This document shows, piece after piece, positions 1-11,949 of a stretch of DNA of 64,000 nucleotides. Position 1 is the stretch's first letter. Each line of letters starts with the position of its first letter. Made by a program: the position numbers and the translations under genes. The notes under the pieces were generated by a model, which saw nothing but the letters and a program-made list of their open reading frames with translations, had not been told where the DNA came from and searched no databases. Source of the DNA: Hemerocallis citrina (Eukaryota > Streptophyta > Magnoliopsida > Asparagales > Asphodelaceae); the NCBI GenBank assembly GCA_017893485.1, contig CM030364.1, forward strand, positions 38,273,538 through 38,337,537. Reading direction: 5' to 3'.

Positions 1-492
1 ATGTTATTCAAGGAAAAAGTGTATAACATGGGTTATTATTTAGCTGATGGTATATACCCAAAATGGTCCACTCTTGTACAAACTATTCAACAATCGCAAG
101 GTCGGAAGAAAAAATATTTTGCTATGAAATGGGAAGCATGTAGAAAAGACATAGAACGTGCATTCGGAGTTCTCCAATCACGATTCACATTCGTGAAAGG
201 ACCGACACGTATTTGGAGGAAAAATGTGGTGCATGACATAATGACTGCGTGCATTATTATGCATAACATGATTGTCGAAGATGAACGTAATCTTGATGCA
301 CCAATCGAATATGTGAGGGAAGCTCCAGCCGCAAAAGTTGAAATGGTAGTAGATTAGAATACAAGATTTCAACAATTTCTTGCTCGTCATAGACAAATCA
401 AGGATAAAGATGCTCACATTACACTTCGTAATGCACTAATTGATCATTTATGGGAGGAGTATAGGAGTATACTAATTCAGATGGTTAATTAA
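1..492 (+). pseudogene. PIF/Harbinger transposase, C-terminal fragment with premature stop
   Basis: Reading from base 1, the frame encodes the C-terminal part of a DDE_Tnp_4-type nuclease of plant Harbinger elements: a GYYLADGIYP segment, then RKDIERAFGVLQSRF with the expected conserved Glu, then the ACIIMHNMIVEDE block. A TAG at 355-357 stops the frame, but the same frame stays open beyond it to the TAA at 490-492 and still encodes a family-like tail (residues such as RFQQFLARH and LIDHLWEEY). The stop is therefore a nonsense change in a once longer protein. The N-terminal part of the catalytic domain is outside the window. Confidence 0.85.
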
Positions 493-932
493 ACCATCAA
501 CATATATTTGTAACAATTTGTGTTCATGTTGAATTATGAATTATAATGTTTTGGTTCAAAATTGTTCTACGTTAAGGTAGATTTTTCATTTTAGATCATT
601 TGTTTCCTAATAATATTTTTTTTTTCAATTTAGATCATTTTCAAAATTTGTTCTATGTTAATGATATTTTGTACAAATTTGTTTATGAAACTTAACATAT
701 GATCAATACGTAATAAAAATTTGTATGTGGTGAATTGATGAAATATATAAGAAATGGGGATTTTAATTAAAACTTATATAAAAAGTAGGTAGTGAAGAAT
801 ATGCAGAGAATATTTCTTTTTGGTGTTAAAAATGGTGTTATGGGTTAGAGATGAGGTTAATATTTGACGTGATTTTTACACTATTTTGATGTAAAAGTTA
901 CACCAAAATGGTGTTGTGAGTTGGAGATGGCC
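1..932 (+). mobile_element. PIF/Harbinger DNA transposon, 3' part (5' end outside window)
   Basis: The window opens inside the transposase gene of this element. The right end is set by a terminal motif reading ttggagatggcc, followed by tta at 933-935, which fits the 3-bp TTA/TAA target duplication of PIF/Harbinger elements. From about 945 the sequence becomes homologous to intron 3 of the reductase gene (near 31360), so the element was inserted in that intron of the upstream reductase copy. Between the transposase (end 492) and the terminus there is only AT-rich non-coding sequence with a subterminal variant of the end motif near 835-860. The left end and the other TSD copy are not visible. 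Confidence 0.72.
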
Positions 933-1433
933 TTAGTATCATTGATGGATTGTATGTACTAAAAACTAGTTTCCTTAATTGATGCATTGAAGATATGGAT
1001 CACATTGGCAAAGATTCAAGCAGAGAAAGAAGCGTGGAATTTTGCGAAGGAAAACAACATCAATCTTGTGACTGTGATTCCATCATTCATCATAGTGTCC
1101 AAGTTTACCATGTGATTTGCATGTTACTGCTGCAGAAGTCTTTAGCCTTCTGAAAGGTAATATGGATTTAAACCCCTCAATTACTCTAATTTATTATTAG
1201 CCTCCACAACTCTTCACCATCCAAACTACTATTTAGAAAACTAATTCCTGGAAGTTGAAATTTACTAACATATTGAGACGATGACATATTTCACAATTCG
1301 TATGCAGGAAATGCAGAGTTATTCCCAAAGCGTGGGAGGATGGGATACGTTGCCATCGACGATGTTGCTCGCTGCCATATCCTAGTCTACGAAGATGATA
1401 CAGTTGAAGGCAGATATATCTATGATTCCACTG

Positions 1434-4400
1434 CGGTTGTGAGGATAGGGTATCCCAAAAACTGGTTGAGTTAAAGCCGACTAACCAGGGGGAGGGGGAA
1501 TATATTTGTGTTAATGTTTAACGTCCTATTTTGGAATGTTAGGGGGCTTGGCGGTGCAGCCAAGCGTAGGATGGTGGGTGAGGTAATTCGGAAAAACAAT
1601 ATTGATGTGGTCTGCTTGGAAGAGACAAAATTGTCTCAACCAACAGACAGGGTACTCAGGGGTCTTAGGATTAACCACGTTAACGAATGGAGGATTCAGG
1701 ACATTGTTGGAGCATCAGGGGGGGTTATGGTAGGGGTGAATACCAGTAATTTCGACTTACTGGAGGACTGGGTGGGTAAATTCACGGTAACGGTGGTAGT
1801 TCAAAGGAAAGAGGACGGCTGGAAGGAGGCAATAACGGAGGTGTATGGCCCTAATGATAGGAATCAGAGGCAGGAGCTGTGGGACGAGCTGACGCAAATC
1901 AGGACCAGATGGACCCTGCCATGGGTGGTCGGAAGGGACTTCAATATTGTCAGACATGTACATGAAAGATTCATAGGGGCAGGCAACGGGCATGACAGAA
2001 GAAAATTCAATCAGGTCATCATTGATCTGATGCTGATGGAAATTTCTATCAATGACCGGAAGTTTACATAGTCGAACAGAAGGCGGGTTTCGGTACTGGC
2101 GAAACTGGATAGAATTCTCGTCTCTATCGACTGGGAGACAAAGTTCCCTTGGGCTATGGCTAAGTCATGCATCTGCAATATGTCTAACCACGTCCCTATC
2201 ATCATACCTACGGGAGAAGAGGGCAAACGAAAAAACAAGATTTTTCGGTTTGAAAAGATGTGGCTCACCAGCACCGAATGCAAGGACCTAGTTAAAGCTA
2301 GCTGGGAGGGTGAGATGTTCCAGGATGAACCAACTACGAGGCTGGTTAGAAAACTATCAAGACTTAGAAGAAGCCTACGGAAATGAAATAGAACAACGTT
2401 TGGAAATATCCTCCAACGGAACACTCTGAAAAAGGAACTAGAAAGGAAGGAAGAGGCACATGGGTTGGACGATGACCAATTTTAAACTCTTAAGGCAGGT
2501 AGGCAGGATATCATGGAGACTTATAATAGTGAAGAAATCATGTGGCGTCAGTGCTCAAGGGTTAAATAGTTGTCAGAAGGGGATGCAAACACTAGCTACT
2601 TCCACAAAGTCGCCAGTATGTGGCGTAGGATGAATCACATTCACTCATTGGACATAGAAGGAAACTTTGTTTCTGATGAAGTGGCCATAGTAAAGCATGT
2701 CCATGACACATATAAGAAGCTTTTTGGGGAAAACAAGGAGGGTTAGTGCGAGTCATCTGCTGATTTGTGGGAAGGGCTGCCGGAAGAAACTCAAGGAAGA
2801 GTTGCGGCATTGCAGGATCCATTCACAGTAGACGAGGTTAAAGCGGCAATTTGGGGAATGGGTCAGGATAAGGCGCCAGGACCAGATGGGTACCTGGTCT
2901 TCTTCTATAAGCAATTTTGGGACACTGTGAAGAATGGCATTATGGATGTCATGAGGGATTTTTATGAGGGAAGGCTGGATCTGAGTAGACTAAACTATGC
3001 CAGTGTTTGTCTCATTCCGAAGAAGGTGGCAACAGAGATTGGCAATTATAGGCCAATCAGCCTGATTAATTGTTCGGTTAAGATTATCAGTAAGGTCCTA
3101 ACTAACAGGCTCAGAGGACTTATTGGGCACATCATTGAAGACTACCAAACTGGGTTTATAGTTGGAAGGGATATACTGGAAGGGGTAGCTCTTGTATAGT
3201 TGGTTATCCAAGACACAAAGAGACGTAAAAAGGCGGGGTTTATGCTTAAGTTAGACTTTGAAAAAGCCTACGACAAGGTGTAATGGAAGTGCTTAATCGA
3301 GGTCCTCAAAAGGAGAGGGTTCGGACAGAGGTGGATCAGTTGGATCGAGACATGGTTATCAACGGCTAAGGTTAGCATTCTAGTGAATGGGAACCCCGGT
3401 AAAGAAATTAGATGCAAGCGAGGCCTGAGGCAAGGGAATCCACTGTCACCACTGCTGTTTACACTTGTGGTGGATGGATTACATAGAATGCTACAGTCTT
3501 TTAAAGAGAATGGGTTATTTAGAGGGCTTGGTTTGAGGAGGGGGATCTCCGCGATAATAAATATGCAATATGCGTATGACACACTTATTTTCAGAGAATG
3601 TGACATTGTCGAGGTGTCACTGCTAAAGTGGGAACTATACTTATTTAAGGAGTGGTCAAGCCTGAAGGTAAACTTCCATATGAGCTCCATCACTTTCTTG
3701 GGTGATGCCGGGGAGTCAGGCCCTTTGATTGAGGGCATTCTAAACTGCCCGGTCAAGAAACTACCGATCAAATATCTGGGCCTGCCAATTGGGACGGGAA
3801 AAGTGAGGATGGTGGACTGGAATGAGATAATTGACAAAATCGCGAGTAGACTAGAAGGGGTTGGAAGGGAAAATCGTTGTCACTGGGTGGCCGACTAGTC
3901 CTGCTTAACTCGGTCATCAGCTCCATACTTATTTACTTCTTGTCTTTTTACGAGATTCCGATTTGGGTAGTCAAGAAAATTGATAGATTAAGAAGGCAAT
4001 TCCTATGGCATGGGTCAGGTCAGTAGGGGAAGGAGTACTCACTTATCAAATGGGGAATCATATGTAGACGAAAGGAATTCGGTGGGCTAGGGTTGTCAAT
4101 ATACGACAAATGAACCAAGCTCTTCTTTGTAAGTGGTGGTGGAAACTGAAGAAAAAGCCTAAGGCAAAATGGGCTATGCTTATCAAGGAAACTTACATAA
4201 GGAATGGATGCATGTACCGAAAAGAGAAAAATAAGTCGTCTATATCGTGGTTTTGGCAGGGGGTAACGCGTACCAAAGACATTTTTCTGATGGGAAACAC
4301 TTTCTCCATTGGGAGCGGAAAAACAAATTGCTTCTGGAAGGATAAATGGTGCGGGTCAATTAGCCTGAAGAGAAGATTTCCAGATGCTTACGAATGCGCA

Positions 4401-5494
4401 ACTGACAAAAACGACTGGGTTTCGCGAAACTGGAGAAACGAAGAATGGAGACCGAGATTATCTAGCAAGCTTAACATCGAAGCTAGGAAACAAAAGCAGG
4501 ATCTTATCCAATTTTTACAAAGCTGGAAGCCTTATGGTGAGGAAAATACTGACAAAATAACCTGGGAAACAGGGAAGGGAGGGGTATTCTCGGTAAAATC
4601 GGTGTATAAGTGGCTTAACGATGGGGGAGTTCAGACCAATGATCCGGTTTGGAAGGTTAGGGTACCTCTTAAGATCAGGGCATTCAATTGGCTTGTGTGT
4701 AAAAATGTTGTTCTTACCAGGGATAACTTGGTAAAACGCAAGTGGCTAGGTCCGGGGGACTGTATTATGCGTAACCTAGGTAACGAAACGGTGAATCACC
4801 TTTTCATTAAATGTCAATTTGTTACGCCTATATGGGGGTTTTTTTTGAACAGATTAGGCATCTCCGGATCGTGCCTAGAGACAGTGCAAGACTTGTGGGG
4901 AAATTGGCATAAATTTCACCTACGGCAAGGAAACTGTGAAATTTGGGGGGTTGGGGTGATGGCTATTTGCTGGGAAATTTGGTTAAAGAGAAATTGTAGA
5001 ATTTTTAGGCCACAACACAGACACACCATGCATCATCAACTGCTAATCAAGATTAATGCTAATATCATCTTTTGGTCTATAACGGCAAGTGGGGATTCAA
5101 CAAAGAGAGTCAAGAAAATGTACACCGAGGCCAACACGACGACCTACTAGGCAGAGAACGATGAAAGGGGAGAACCACTGAGGAAGAGTGATTGGCATGC
5201 GGAAGCGGGATGGTTGGCACCTTTTGTGTGTACCAGTGGCGGGGCCACTTTTTTGGATCTTGCTGTTGTTTGGGCGGAACAACAATTTTTGTAATTACTT
5301 GTAATTATTATTTTTGGGGCCAGGAACTATCTTGTATGGGATGGGTTCTCTCTTTTGATGGGGAAATGAGGCTCATGGACCACGTGTGGGGATTCATGAA
5401 CATCATTTTCCTTACTTTGGTTGTATGTTTTATTAAAATCTTTTTAATGAAGTACGGGGAGTCTTAGGACCCACCGTTTATGATTTAAAAAAAA
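1434..5494 (+). mobile_element. L1-type LINE inserted in exon 5 of reductase copy A
   Basis: The element holds ORF2 with endonuclease, reverse transcriptase and a C-terminal zf-RVT-like region, then a short 3' UTR and an A-run at 5487-5494. ORF1 is absent, so it is 5' truncated, as is usual for LINEs. Copy B of the reductase shows what the target looked like: exon 5 reads up to ccactg (1433) and resumes at gacttggctg (5495), with about five target bases missing. There is no clear target duplication, so insertion with a small deletion or later loss is likely. Confidence 0.85.
1514..5150 (+). pseudogene. LINE ORF2 (endonuclease-reverse transcriptase), inactivated
   Basis: Domains in order: an APE-type endonuclease from 1514 (WNVRGLG, LEETK, VYGPND, GRDFN), reverse transcriptase from about 2765 (DKAPGPDGY, NYRPISLIN, GLRQGNPLSPLLF), then from 4110 a region typical of plant LINE C-termini including the zf-RVT segment (KVRVPLKIRAFNWL). 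It is dead: a TAG at 2069-2071 replaces the Trp of the FTWSN motif, the SDH catalytic motif reads SNH, stops follow near 2385, 2484, 2568, 2745, 3199 and 3282, the RT core motif YADD reads YAYD near 3570, and more stops follow before 4110. Endonuclease and reverse transcriptase both miss catalytic residues. Confidence 0.88.
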
Positions 5495-5811
5495 GACTTG
5501 GCTGAATTAGCAGCCATTCTTGCATAGCGCTATCCATGGCTTGCCATTCCTACTAGGTTACTGATACTTGACTTCTTATTCCTATACACAAATGGAATGA
5601 TTTTCCTTTGTGGGTTTATTTTGTTTAGCTCAATTCCATAATGACTCACCCTAATGATTTAATTTGTTTCAGCTTCAACAACTATGAGCAGAAGCCTTAC
5701 TTTGAGTACAACACCTCGAAGGCAAAGAAACTCAGAATGAAGTTTAAAGGAATTGAAGAGATGTTTGATGAGTGTGTCCAATCTCTCAAGGACCAAGGTT
5801 ATCTTCCATGA

Positions 5812-6144
5812 AGACGATTTTCAAAGGCATCACATGATTTCCAAAGTTAATAAAACTTTAAGCGATCGATCTGAATTTCTTATGTTCAGAAATGTACGAG
5901 GAAAATATAAGCAATGCTAATCCAAAGATTCTTGAGTTGTCATGCATGCATAAAAACATTGACTGAATAGGAGGTTTCTATTTGGAATTCACTTAAAAGC
6001 TTGCGAACTCTAATACCGATTCTTGTGTTAAACCATGGAGAGATCGATAAGATGCTGATATGGAGATTTAGATTCAGGAAAAAATATTTTAGCTGCTTTA
6101 AATCTAATATTTTCTATTTTGGCTATTAGTATTTATGGAGAACA
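5812..6144 (+). other. 3' flank of reductase copy A
   Basis: This stretch is homologous to 32198-32510 downstream of copy B and contains a possible polyadenylation signal AATAAA at 5849-5854, matched by 32235-32240 in copy B. It ends where the Copia-type element enters after the target sequence gaaca (6140-6144). No gene is seen in it. Confidence 0.7.
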
Positions 6145-6431
6145 TGTTGGATATATAGATATAGTCTCACTATACGAATAATATTATGTGTAATATTATT
6201 TTATGTGTAACACGTGTGTTACACGTACTAATTGTATAGATATCGGAACACGGGTTGAGTGGGTTTAGAACCCAGTACCCAAACCAGTATTTATCTTATA
6301 AATACTGGGTTGTGATAGTAGTCTAGATATTCCAATTTTAATACCTAGGGTAAATATCTCAAGCACATTAGTCTAGGATATTAACCCTAATTTCTATTGT
6401 TTGAGATTATAATCTCTCATAATCTCCAACA
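6145..6431 (+). repeat. 5' LTR of the 6145-12229 Copia-type element
   Basis: It begins TGTTGGATAT and ends CTCCAACA. It contains a palindromic stretch with a CACGTG core around 6209-6225 (taacacgtgtgtta), which is a G-box/ABRE-like sequence, shared with the 3' LTR and with the LTRs of the related minus-strand element. Confidence 0.85.
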
Positions 6432-8789
6432 ATATTGAGATATAGTCTTATTAATTTTGAGATTAAGAGAGAGATCGTCGTAGTCATCGAAATCACTGTT
6501 TGTCGGGATCTCGTCGTCGTCGTCACCAACCGCCACCATCGCTGGCATCGACACCCGCCGTCGCAGGCACCGACTCATGCCACCGCCACCGCCATTGTCG
6601 CCGCCACCGCAAGCAACCGGCAGTGCCGCCACCAAAAGTCGCAGCCTCGACCCCGACCTCCTCCATCTTCTCCTTTTTTCTTCCTGGGCATACATCGACA
6701 AGAAGATCAGATCATATCTGTTATGATCTAATTTTCTGATTGGTTCACTTTTGGTGTTCTGTGTTCCGCCTTGGGAGGGGATCTTCGCTGTTGATCTCAA
6801 AAGAGGCTAATGAGAGATCAGATCAGATATGTTGTGATCTGTTTCTATGATTGGTTCACTTATGGTGTTTCGTGTTCGGGGATAGGAGGGGATCACTACA
6901 TTTGATTGTGTGTGAATCTGGTTGTTTTGTGTTTTAGCCAAGGAGGGGATCATTGGTGTGATTTGGAGTTTGGTGTTCGGTCAAAGATTATGATCACATA
7001 ATGCTTCCATGTGCAAGGCAGCAAGGGATGACTCCTTATTGGGTGTCGGGTTGCAGATTTCATCCAAACTCGAACCCGATTTGCAACGTGTGTTGTGTTT
7101 CACTACCTCTTGATCTTAATCAAGATACAGTCCACTCTAAACTTTAAGATATGTGCTACTCTATTTAATTAAATTTCTGTTTTATTGTTTATTACACAGT
7201 TTTACAGATTAACCCTTTCTTTTACTGAAATTACTCTAGTAGTAATTATTCAGAATAAACCCTCTAGATTTTGGAATTTACTGTTTATTCTTATAAGATG
7301 GAAAAACTTAATCGTGTGTAAAAGATTCCGAAACTAGAAATATTTGATAATTCTAAATTTAACAGTTGGAAAGTGAAAGCACAATAAGAGATGTGGATGT
7401 AGTTATTGGAAATAGTGTGGGAGGTGAGAATGTTGTTTAAACCAGATCCAAATATGTTTCAACTTGATCAGATCCAAATTAAAGATAAGTTCTTTACCTG
7501 CATACATTTTAATTATTTGTTGTTGCTAAGTGCTAAAGTTTAAAATTTTGTTTAATTAAATACAAGTTTGAATAACTGTTTTGGCTATGTACTAAGGATC
7601 AAATATTTGTTTTGATAAGTTAAATTATAAGTTTTGATTACAACAATGTATCTCCAATTAAATTGTTCTTAGAATTAGATAGTGCTAATAATTTGTTTAA
7701 TTGGCTAATCTTTAACAATTTGATGAATGTAAGAACTTCAAAGTTAATTACAAATTGTGTGTATTGGAGACGATGGATTTGCATCACAGTATGATAAGTC
7801 TGCACTACGCAGGCTTCTCCATCGAATTTGGAAAACACTTCTAACTTGAAGTGTCGGTATGATCTAGTCTAATCTTTCTTAGTATTTTCATGTGATGAAT
7901 GTGTTAACGTTTTGTGCATTTGATCACATGATTGAGAGTTTTAGATCATAATTATTCTCGCTTTGAAAACTAGTATATTTAGGGTTGTTACGTGCTTTAT
8001 CATACTATATGTATAGATATTTTGACAAATTCATTGTTTGCAGTTTGTGTGAGATCATATATTTGCTTCTCTAATAAAATAGAATAATTTTTTTGATGTA
8101 TAAGATGTATAACAAATGTCTGTAACTTAGGAGAGAGCATCTCTTAATGTAGAATATGACTCTATTAGTTACGTTCTGTTCTTTCTCGTTCATTGTACTG
8201 TGTGTGTAAAGTTGAATTATAATATGTTAGTCATTATCTCATTTATCTTATGAAGATGATGAAGAATGAATAAAGGAAAGAACTCTTCGCTCAATGTGTT
8301 TGAGCAAGTAGATATTGTTAGAATCACTAGAGAAATCAAATAGTTTTGTGAAATTTGAAAGAAATATTTTGTATTAACTCTTATAATGACCATATATTGT
8401 CAGTCGCATGTATAAGTTGAGTTTAACAAATGAGACAATTAATAATAATAGTTCTAATTGTGTATAGTTCTTGAACATAGCATAATTGGCTAGGATTTGA
8501 GAACTATATATTAAATTGTTTGTTCTTGTTAAAACTCATAACTTTGCTAAATGATACTTCATTAAATATGATAAATCTGATGTTTGAATTCAGATTTTGA
8601 TCACTAGAAAATTATTTTGTATGGTCTCTAGGAGTTCACAACTTTTTGAATCAATACATTCTGATATTTGTGATCTCAGTAGCTTTGTGACTATGTGAGT
8701 TAATTGTTGATCAGAAATATTTAATCGCTTTTGTAGATAATTAATATAAGTCTGTCATATATATGAAGAATGAAGCACTTGTTAAACTT

Positions 8790-8791
<2 letters not shown>

Positions 8792-8873
<82 letters not shown>
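8792..8873. repeat. (AT)n microsatellite
   Basis: About 41 uninterrupted AT units lie inside the degenerate Copia-type element. The minus-strand relative at 38264-44006 has no such run at the corresponding place, so it expanded in this copy. Confidence 0.95.
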
Positions 8874-8877
<4 letters not shown>

Positions 8878-9999
8878 AATGCTAAAAATCAAGGGTTCAA
8901 ATTTAATAGAGGTAGTGAATATGTTTCAATAGTTTTAGAGAAATTTGCATATGACATGATCTCTACTGCACTCTACTTACAACAGTGAAACGGTATTGAT
9001 AAAAGTTAGAATCAAATACTTAGTGAAATATTGAATTCTGTAATATTAACCGCTGTTTGTCTTGTGTAATTATGAGTGGTGTTGGATTGTTAATTATATC
9101 TCTAATGTGTTACTACACTCTAAATTGAATACACCTTGTAGATCATGGCATGAAAACACAAATAATTTTGTTAAAATAAAAATTTGTGTTGTGATACATT
9201 TGTTAGAGTACATGACCCTAGAAGGCCTAAAGTAGGACTACAACAAATATTTGTGTATGTTTAGAAAGTGCAGAATGTAGTTCTGTGGACAGATGTTAGA
9301 TTTATCTAATTTGTATTAGAAAAATCTAGACTTGCAGAGTTCTTTGAGAATGTATTCATCAAAGATAAATGTATGAAATGATCTAGTCCTACAGACACGG
9401 TCAATGATTCACAGTTGGAATCAAGAACCAGCCTTACTGACACTTAAAACTTCAATGGCAATTGTGCCAAGAAGAGTCTTTAGTAGACAATGAGATGAAT
9501 TTGTGTCATACAATAATACTTTAAATTAGTTGATCTACTGAAATGGGCTAAAACTATAGTAAGTGAGTGAGATTTTTTAGAAGAAACATAATTTTGACTG
9601 TTCAGTAGCAAATTTTAATGTATTTTAGTAGCTAACGGATTGACTGAGAAAAATGAGGTAGATTTATTTGATGTCTACTACATGTTTGTCATATTGCTAC
9701 AATAAGTATTCTTCTTACCCTTACATCTATTGAAAATTCTGTTATTCATAAAGGATATTTAAACAGTTTTGTACTAAAAGTTTTGTACTTGATGTTTTGT
9801 ATTGAACAGTTTTGTACTAGAAATTTTTGAACTAATATGTTTAGTGAACAAGATTTACAATTTAGTAAAATTATTGTATGTTCTTAAAACATGTATAGCC
9901 GACGAATAAACAATTTGACAAATTTCTGAAAGAGCCTAGTATATGAATCAAGTAATTCAGATCAGTAGCTTCAACTTTATGGTGTGTCAAATATAGTAG

Positions 10000-10757
10000 C
10001 TATTATTTACTTGTTCTGTTGACATGTCTGTTCTTGGAAGTGACATCTCTATTATAAATGAAGTTAAAATTTTGCTATCTAAAGAATTCAACATGAAAAA
10101 CCTAGGTATTGTAGACACCATAGGTATAAGGGTGAGTTTCGGTTGGCAAGGGATAACTCTTAGTCAAACTCATCAAATCAAAATGTATTTCAAAAGTGGG
10201 GATATAGTAATTGAAAGTGTGTTTTGAAACACCTTATGATTATGATAAAAGGTTGACACCTAATAGTAGTGCAACTATAAAACAAGTAGATCATTCTAAA
10301 GAAATTCAAAGTCTCATGTATACAAAGATCTGCACTAGAATAGACATAGCCTTTGAGGTAGGTATGATCTGTAGATTCACTAATAATTCTATATACATTT
10401 GAGTGCCCTTAAGTGGCTAATGAAATACCTGAGTGGTACTCAAGAGTTTGCTTTGTGCTACTCTAGTCATTTCTTAAATGAATGGTTGATCTGATGGATT
10501 ATGATGCTCAGAATTTAGTGAAAGTCGATAGCTAGTGGATATGTGTTTACACTAGGAGGAACAGAAATGTTATGAAAATTAAAAGGCAAATAGACACTTT
10601 GCTATCATCCATGAAATCAGACCTCTATGTATTATCCTCTGCAGGGGAAAAGACTGAGTGGATTGAAGAAATTGTTGCTAGTTGTCGATTAAGAAGTTTA
10701 AGTAACTCACTAAATGTGTTATGCGACTATCAAGCTATAATGCACTGTAGCTCATAA
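10000..10757 (+). pseudogene. Copia reverse transcriptase/RNase H relic
   Basis: Short open stretches carry recognisable Copia pol pieces in the right order: 10024-10227 (GSDISIIN, FNMKNLG, GWQGITLSQT), which fits the region just after the RT active site; 10211-10402 (SLMYTKICTRIDIAFEV), which fits the RT/RNase H linker; and 10572-10757, which fits RNase H (a line with SSAGEKTEWIEE and the residues CDYQA). Each is in a different frame or broken by stops, so no protein can be made. The same relics in the same order occur on the minus strand at 40005-40434. Confidence 0.7.
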
Positions 10758-11949
10758 CTCACTCTATAATAGTAAGAGGAGTATATTAAGGCTGAATGAA
10801 ACATAGTTGAACTTTCTCATAAATAAAGTGCAATTGAAATAAAATGTACCTATTGCTCTTGCTAAGAAACTTGAAAGTAATCTAATTATCAAAACTGGGG
10901 GTGGGGGAAATGAAGTTAAAAGCTATTGAGTCAAAGCTTTAACATCCTAATTATTTTGAAATTTAGAATCCAATTGGAATCATAGAGAAATTCAAACTTA
11001 AGCATCAATTTTAGGCAGTTGACATATTTTAGATAATTTTGATTATTCCACATAAATTCCACAAATATATAATGTCATTCCAATATTGATGGTATTATAT
11101 ATCTAGAGAATTTACTGAGAATAATCATAGTATTCCAATACGAAACATGAAAACTTGACGATGTGTTTCCGATGTTTAGAATATCGTTATATCATTCCAA
11201 TTTTGATGATATATCTCTTTTATGGATTCTTATTTCATTTCAATTTTGATGATTCAGAATTAACCATAATTGATTTGACTGTTCTATCATTCCAATATGA
11301 AATATAGTATAGTTCTTGTGTAGAAACTATAATAGTTCTTATTCTTTATTTAGTTAAAGAAATTTGATTGTGATTTTGCTAAGCTAATTATGAAATGTAC
11401 TAAGTTCTTATGTGGAACTAGATACTTTGTGAAATCGTTGGAATTCTTAGAGATGTGTCTCTTGATATTCTTGTCTTTAATAAGTTAGCAAAGATGGAAG
11501 AGTTGAACCTGTCAACATAAATTTCAAAATAATGATTTGCTCAAAATGGAGTAAACATAAAGCAGTGTGCAAGGATAGAGTTTCAGTTCATTTCTTTCGA
11601 GAATAAATTAGTCACTTGCTTGGTAAAACTTTTGTTGAGTTTAAGACTCTTGTATTCATTGAGCTTAAAACTCTTATTTTGTTCTTGAAGTTTATTTGCT
11701 TTGTTTGATTTTGAAACTATGACAGATTATTCCAGTTGGTTTAGTCATTGTGAACTATTCTATTGTGATATAGTTTGGGAACTATTTAATTATTTTGAAC
11801 TATTCGGATTTATAATTAATTTATTCCTGATGAACTGTACATTAAGTGATGCATTTCTTCTATTTAAAGACTGCTATCAGTCAGTCAGCTTCATGTTGAA
11901 CTGATGAGATAATCCAGTACGTTTATATATTGAGAATATATGAGGAGAT

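Larger units (their letters stand above)
945..5811 (+). pseudogene. DFR/CCR-like reductase copy A, exons 4-6 only, broken
   Basis: This is a damaged paralogue of the reductase at 15808-32197. Exon 4 is 993-1156, exon 5 is 1308-1433 plus 5495-5556, and exon 6 is 5673-5811. Lesions visible by comparison with copy B: the catalytic Tyr codon of YxxxK is ATC (Ile) at 999-1001; one extra base near 1096-1100 shifts the frame in exon 4, which is 164 nt here and 163 in copy B; a LINE splits exon 5; an AAG-to-TAG stop lies at 5525-5527. Exon 6 remains open to the same TGA. Splice sites are still GT/AG. A Harbinger element occupies the upstream intron, and exons 1-3, if present, lie outside the window. 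Confidence 0.88.

Noticed and set aside
6417..6800. Frames with Asp- and Arg-rich repeats after the 5' LTR of the Copia-type element
   Set aside because: Simple GTCGTC/GCCACC repeats in the leader; no gag features.
8792..8873. AT run as an origin or matrix attachment site
   Set aside because: A plain microsatellite inside a dead retroelement explains it; nothing else supports a function.
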